Made by a program: the position numbers and the translations under genes
Shown: positions 42,836 to 44,917 of the stretch, one piece after another
Position numbering within the stretch: the stretch's first letter is position 1
Layout of the letters: each line of letters opens with the position of its first letter
The notes under the pieces: model-generated
Database searches by the model: none
Told to the model about the DNA's origin: nothing
Seen by the model: only the letters and a program-made list of their open reading frames with translations
NCBI GenBank assembly: GCA_049999805.1
Contig: JBNGIO010005642.1
Span: forward strand, 1 to 44,917
Length of the DNA: 44,917 bases
Source: Folioceros fuciformis
Taxonomy: Eukaryota > Anthocerotophyta > Anthocerotopsida > Anthocerotales
Direction of reading: 5' to 3'

Positions 42836-43610
42836 GGTCAGGTCGGTCTGGTTTGGTCCGGTCTGGTCTGGTCTGGTCTGGTTTGCAGGGATGCGCATGT
42901 GCAGGATGATGCCATCTCACAGGTGCGCAGGCTGACCGTGGGATGGAGCATCCGAGCCTCGGGGCCGTCCGATGTGAAAAAACCCAGGCCCCGCCCCGAA
43001 CCTGAGGGAACCGAGCCACCCGGCCCGGTCCGGGTCGGAGCCTCCAGAGAGTCTCGCCGGACCCCCTTTTCTCTCTCTCTCTGGCTGGTGGCCTGGCTCG
43101 GCCTGGGCTCCCCGGCCTGGTCTGCTGTCCCCTGGTGCTACCCGCTCGCCCCAGCCCTCATTCCCTTCTCTTCCCTTCTTCTCTCCCGATGCCTCTCTCT
43201 TTTTCCTCCCCGGGCTTCCTTCCCTCCTTTCTTCTTCCTCCTCTCCTTTCGCAGCCCGCGCTGCGCCATCTCCCGCGGCGGCTGCCTGTCACCGCTCCGC
43301 CAGGCCCCCGCGCGTAGGCTTAGGCGGTAGATCTAGACGAGCGCAGCTGGGCCGTGGTAGGGCGGCGCGGCTGCGGCTCCCTGGGGCTCTATTGGGGTTT
43401 GATCCGCGTGACGTGATCGAGGCTGGGGTTTGGCTTCTTGGGGGAAGGAGGAGCAGGCAAGGCTGGGCGGATCGAGATCTTGCCGGCTTGCGGCAGAAAT
43501 GGGCGTGGAGTGAGTCGATCTGTGGCCTGGGTCCCGGGGTTGAGTGGAGTGCAGCTCGGGAGTCCGCAGCTCGGGGAGAGGCCCTTCTTGCAGGACTGGT
43601 CTGCAGGGGG
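42171..43610 (+). other. intergenic and 5' region of the RRM protein gene
   Basis: Contains purine-rich sequence, a (GAAA)n microsatellite at about 42807-42836 and a GGTCTGGTCTGG run at about 42841-42884. Further pyrimidine-rich GC-rich DNA follows. Short open frames have no recognisable content. The final part before 43611 is the probable 5' UTR. Confidence 0.5.
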
Positions 43611-44917
43611 ATGGATTCAGACCAGGGCAAGCTTTTCATCGGTGGTATCTCGTGGGAAACCACGGAAGAGAAGCTCCGGGACTACTTCAAGACGTATGGC
43701 GATGTGGCTGAGACTGTCATCATGAAGGATCGTGCTACCGGAAGAGCTCGCGGCTTCGGATTCGTCATCTTCGCCGACCCAACCGTCGCCGATCGCGTCG
43801 TCACCGAGAAGCACACCATCGACGGCCGTACGGTAGGCTCCCGGGTGCCCCTCGCCTCCCTTGTGTGTGTAGCGGGTCTGGTCCTGTCGTGTCCTGTCTG
43901 GTCCCGGTCCTGTCAGGTCGGGTCGGGTCGGGTCACGTTGCGGTAGAGTCCAGTACCGTTCCGTCGTTCTCTGTCCCGTGCTAGGTCGCGACTGATTATC
44001 CGAGGCGGTGGGAGGAAGGAAGCAAGCAAGCAAGGAAAGAAGGAAGAAAGGTAAGGTAGGGTGAGGTAAGGACGGCCAAGGTCATGGTCGGCTAGATGAG
44101 GTAAGCGACCGGTCTGGTGCGCTGCGCTGCGGTAGGAGCGAGGTGAGGGAGTGCGTCTTGAGTGGAGGTCGTCGGACCATCGGTCGGTCGTCGGAGTTTG
44201 GGCGTCCCATGTTATAACTAGTGTAGCTGTGTCTTAATTTATTTAGGTGGAAGCGAAAAAAGCCGTTCCGAGGGATGAGCAGCAGAATGTGCCTAGGAGC
44301 AACAGCGGTGGCCCTGGTCCAGCGAGTCTTACTAGGACAAAGAAGATTTTCGTGGGTGGCTTAGCTTCAACTGTCACAGAAGAGGATTTCAAAAAGTATT
44401 TCGAGCAGTTTGGAACAATAACCGATGTGGTTGTGATGTATGACCACACGACTCAAAGGCCCCGGGGCTTCGGCTTCATCACCTTCGATTCGGAGGATGC
44501 GGTGGAGAACGTGCTTCAGAAGTCCTTCCACGAGCTCAATGAGAAGATGGTGGAGGTAAAGCGGGCCATCCCCAAAGAGCAGTCTGCTGGGACTGGACGT
44601 AGCAGTGGAGGTTTCGGAGGAGGGGCTAGCGGGCGAGGAGGGAGCTATGGCAGTGGATACGGCCAGGGTTACAGCTCCAGTCCGGGAGGGTACGGTGCTC
44701 GGGCTGACAATAGGTATGGGCCCGCCCCTGGCGCCAGGGGCGGGTACGGGACGTATGGCGGAGGGAGCTACGGCACGGCTGGCTATGGCAGCAGTGCAGC
44801 GTATGGGGCTGGCATGAACGGAGGCTACGGGAGCAGTGCCGGGTATGGGAGTGCCGGGTATGGTAGTGCAGGCTACGGCAGTGGTGGGGGTGGCAGTTAC
44901 GGGAGTGCTCCTGGCGG
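43611..44917 (+). CDS. two-RRM glycine-rich hnRNP-like RNA-binding protein, 3' end outside the window
   Basis: Exons are 43611-43832 and 44247 to the window edge, with a 414-bp GT-AG intron in phase 0. The visible protein has 297 residues. RRM1 has RNP2 LFIGGI (8-13) and RNP1 RGFGFVIF (47-54). RRM2 has RNP2 IFVGGL (108-113) and RNP1 RGFGFITF (147-154). From about residue 190 the sequence is a Gly/Tyr/Ser-rich low-complexity tail of GYGS-type repeats that runs to the edge with no stop. This layout is that of plant hnRNP A/B-type or Musashi-like proteins, which bind mRNA in the nucleus and in granules. The ATG at 43611 gives the short acidic N-terminus (MDSDQGKLFIGG) typical of the family. A GT-containing site after MVE could be a further donor, but the frame reads through. 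Confidence 0.95.

Overview
The window is nuclear DNA of a land plant, most likely a seed-free one such as a bryophyte or lycophyte; that last step is inference. Evidence for a plant: a plant-type initiator tRNA-Met gene, a golgin candidate 1 (golgin-84 type) gene, a plant-only class of Raf-like kinase, a plant methionine gamma-lyase, an organellar tyrosyl-tRNA synthetase, and Ty1/copia elements primed by initiator tRNA-Met. Most introns are 70-250 nt with GT-AG ends. Exon models were derived by hand from splice signals, reading phase and family conservation. Five of the six spliced models close in frame; PAN2 is incomplete because one linker exon is unresolved.

Left third (1-15500), repeat-rich. 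A coding-intact copia element on the + strand (gag-pol 249-4736, 3' LTR about 5177-5375) has inserted into the gag of an older minus-strand copia element, whose 5' LTR (6603-6906), primer-binding site (6589-6600) and frameshifted gag (5376-6063) remain. A third minus-strand element (primer-binding site 8662-8673, LTR about 8683-8850) has no recognisable protein. Then come a 3x38-bp repeat, a 2x33-bp repeat, the tRNA-iMet gene (10053-10124, minus), a diverged ~140-bp duplication, and the intronless methionine gamma-lyase gene (12292-13641, +). Behind that gene lie three successive satellite families, one containing a 400-N assembly gap.

Middle (16280-33733), minus-strand genes in tandem: a TLDc-domain protein (8 exons, 364 aa), the PAN2 deadenylase catalytic subunit (30 exons resolved, about 1186 aa plus one unresolved linker exon), a Raf-like protein kinase (2 exons, 410 aa), and ribosomal protein eL30 (5 exons, 111 aa).

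Right (34509-44917): eL30 shares a 755-bp divergent promoter region with the golgin gene (+, 21 exons, 718 aa). The golgin gene ends 128 bp from the stop codon of the convergent, intronless tyrosyl-tRNA synthetase gene (minus, 540 aa). A 110-bp tandem duplication follows. The last gene encodes a two-RRM glycine-rich hnRNP-like protein (+) and runs off the right edge.

The genes are unrelated housekeeping or signalling functions (mRNA deadenylation, translation, Golgi tethering, sulfur amino-acid catabolism, signalling, RNA binding). I see no operon-like or pathway cluster and no clear candidate for a wholly new system. The most unusual material is the nested and non-autonomous retroelements, the compound satellite block, and a phase-proven GC-AG intron in PAN2.
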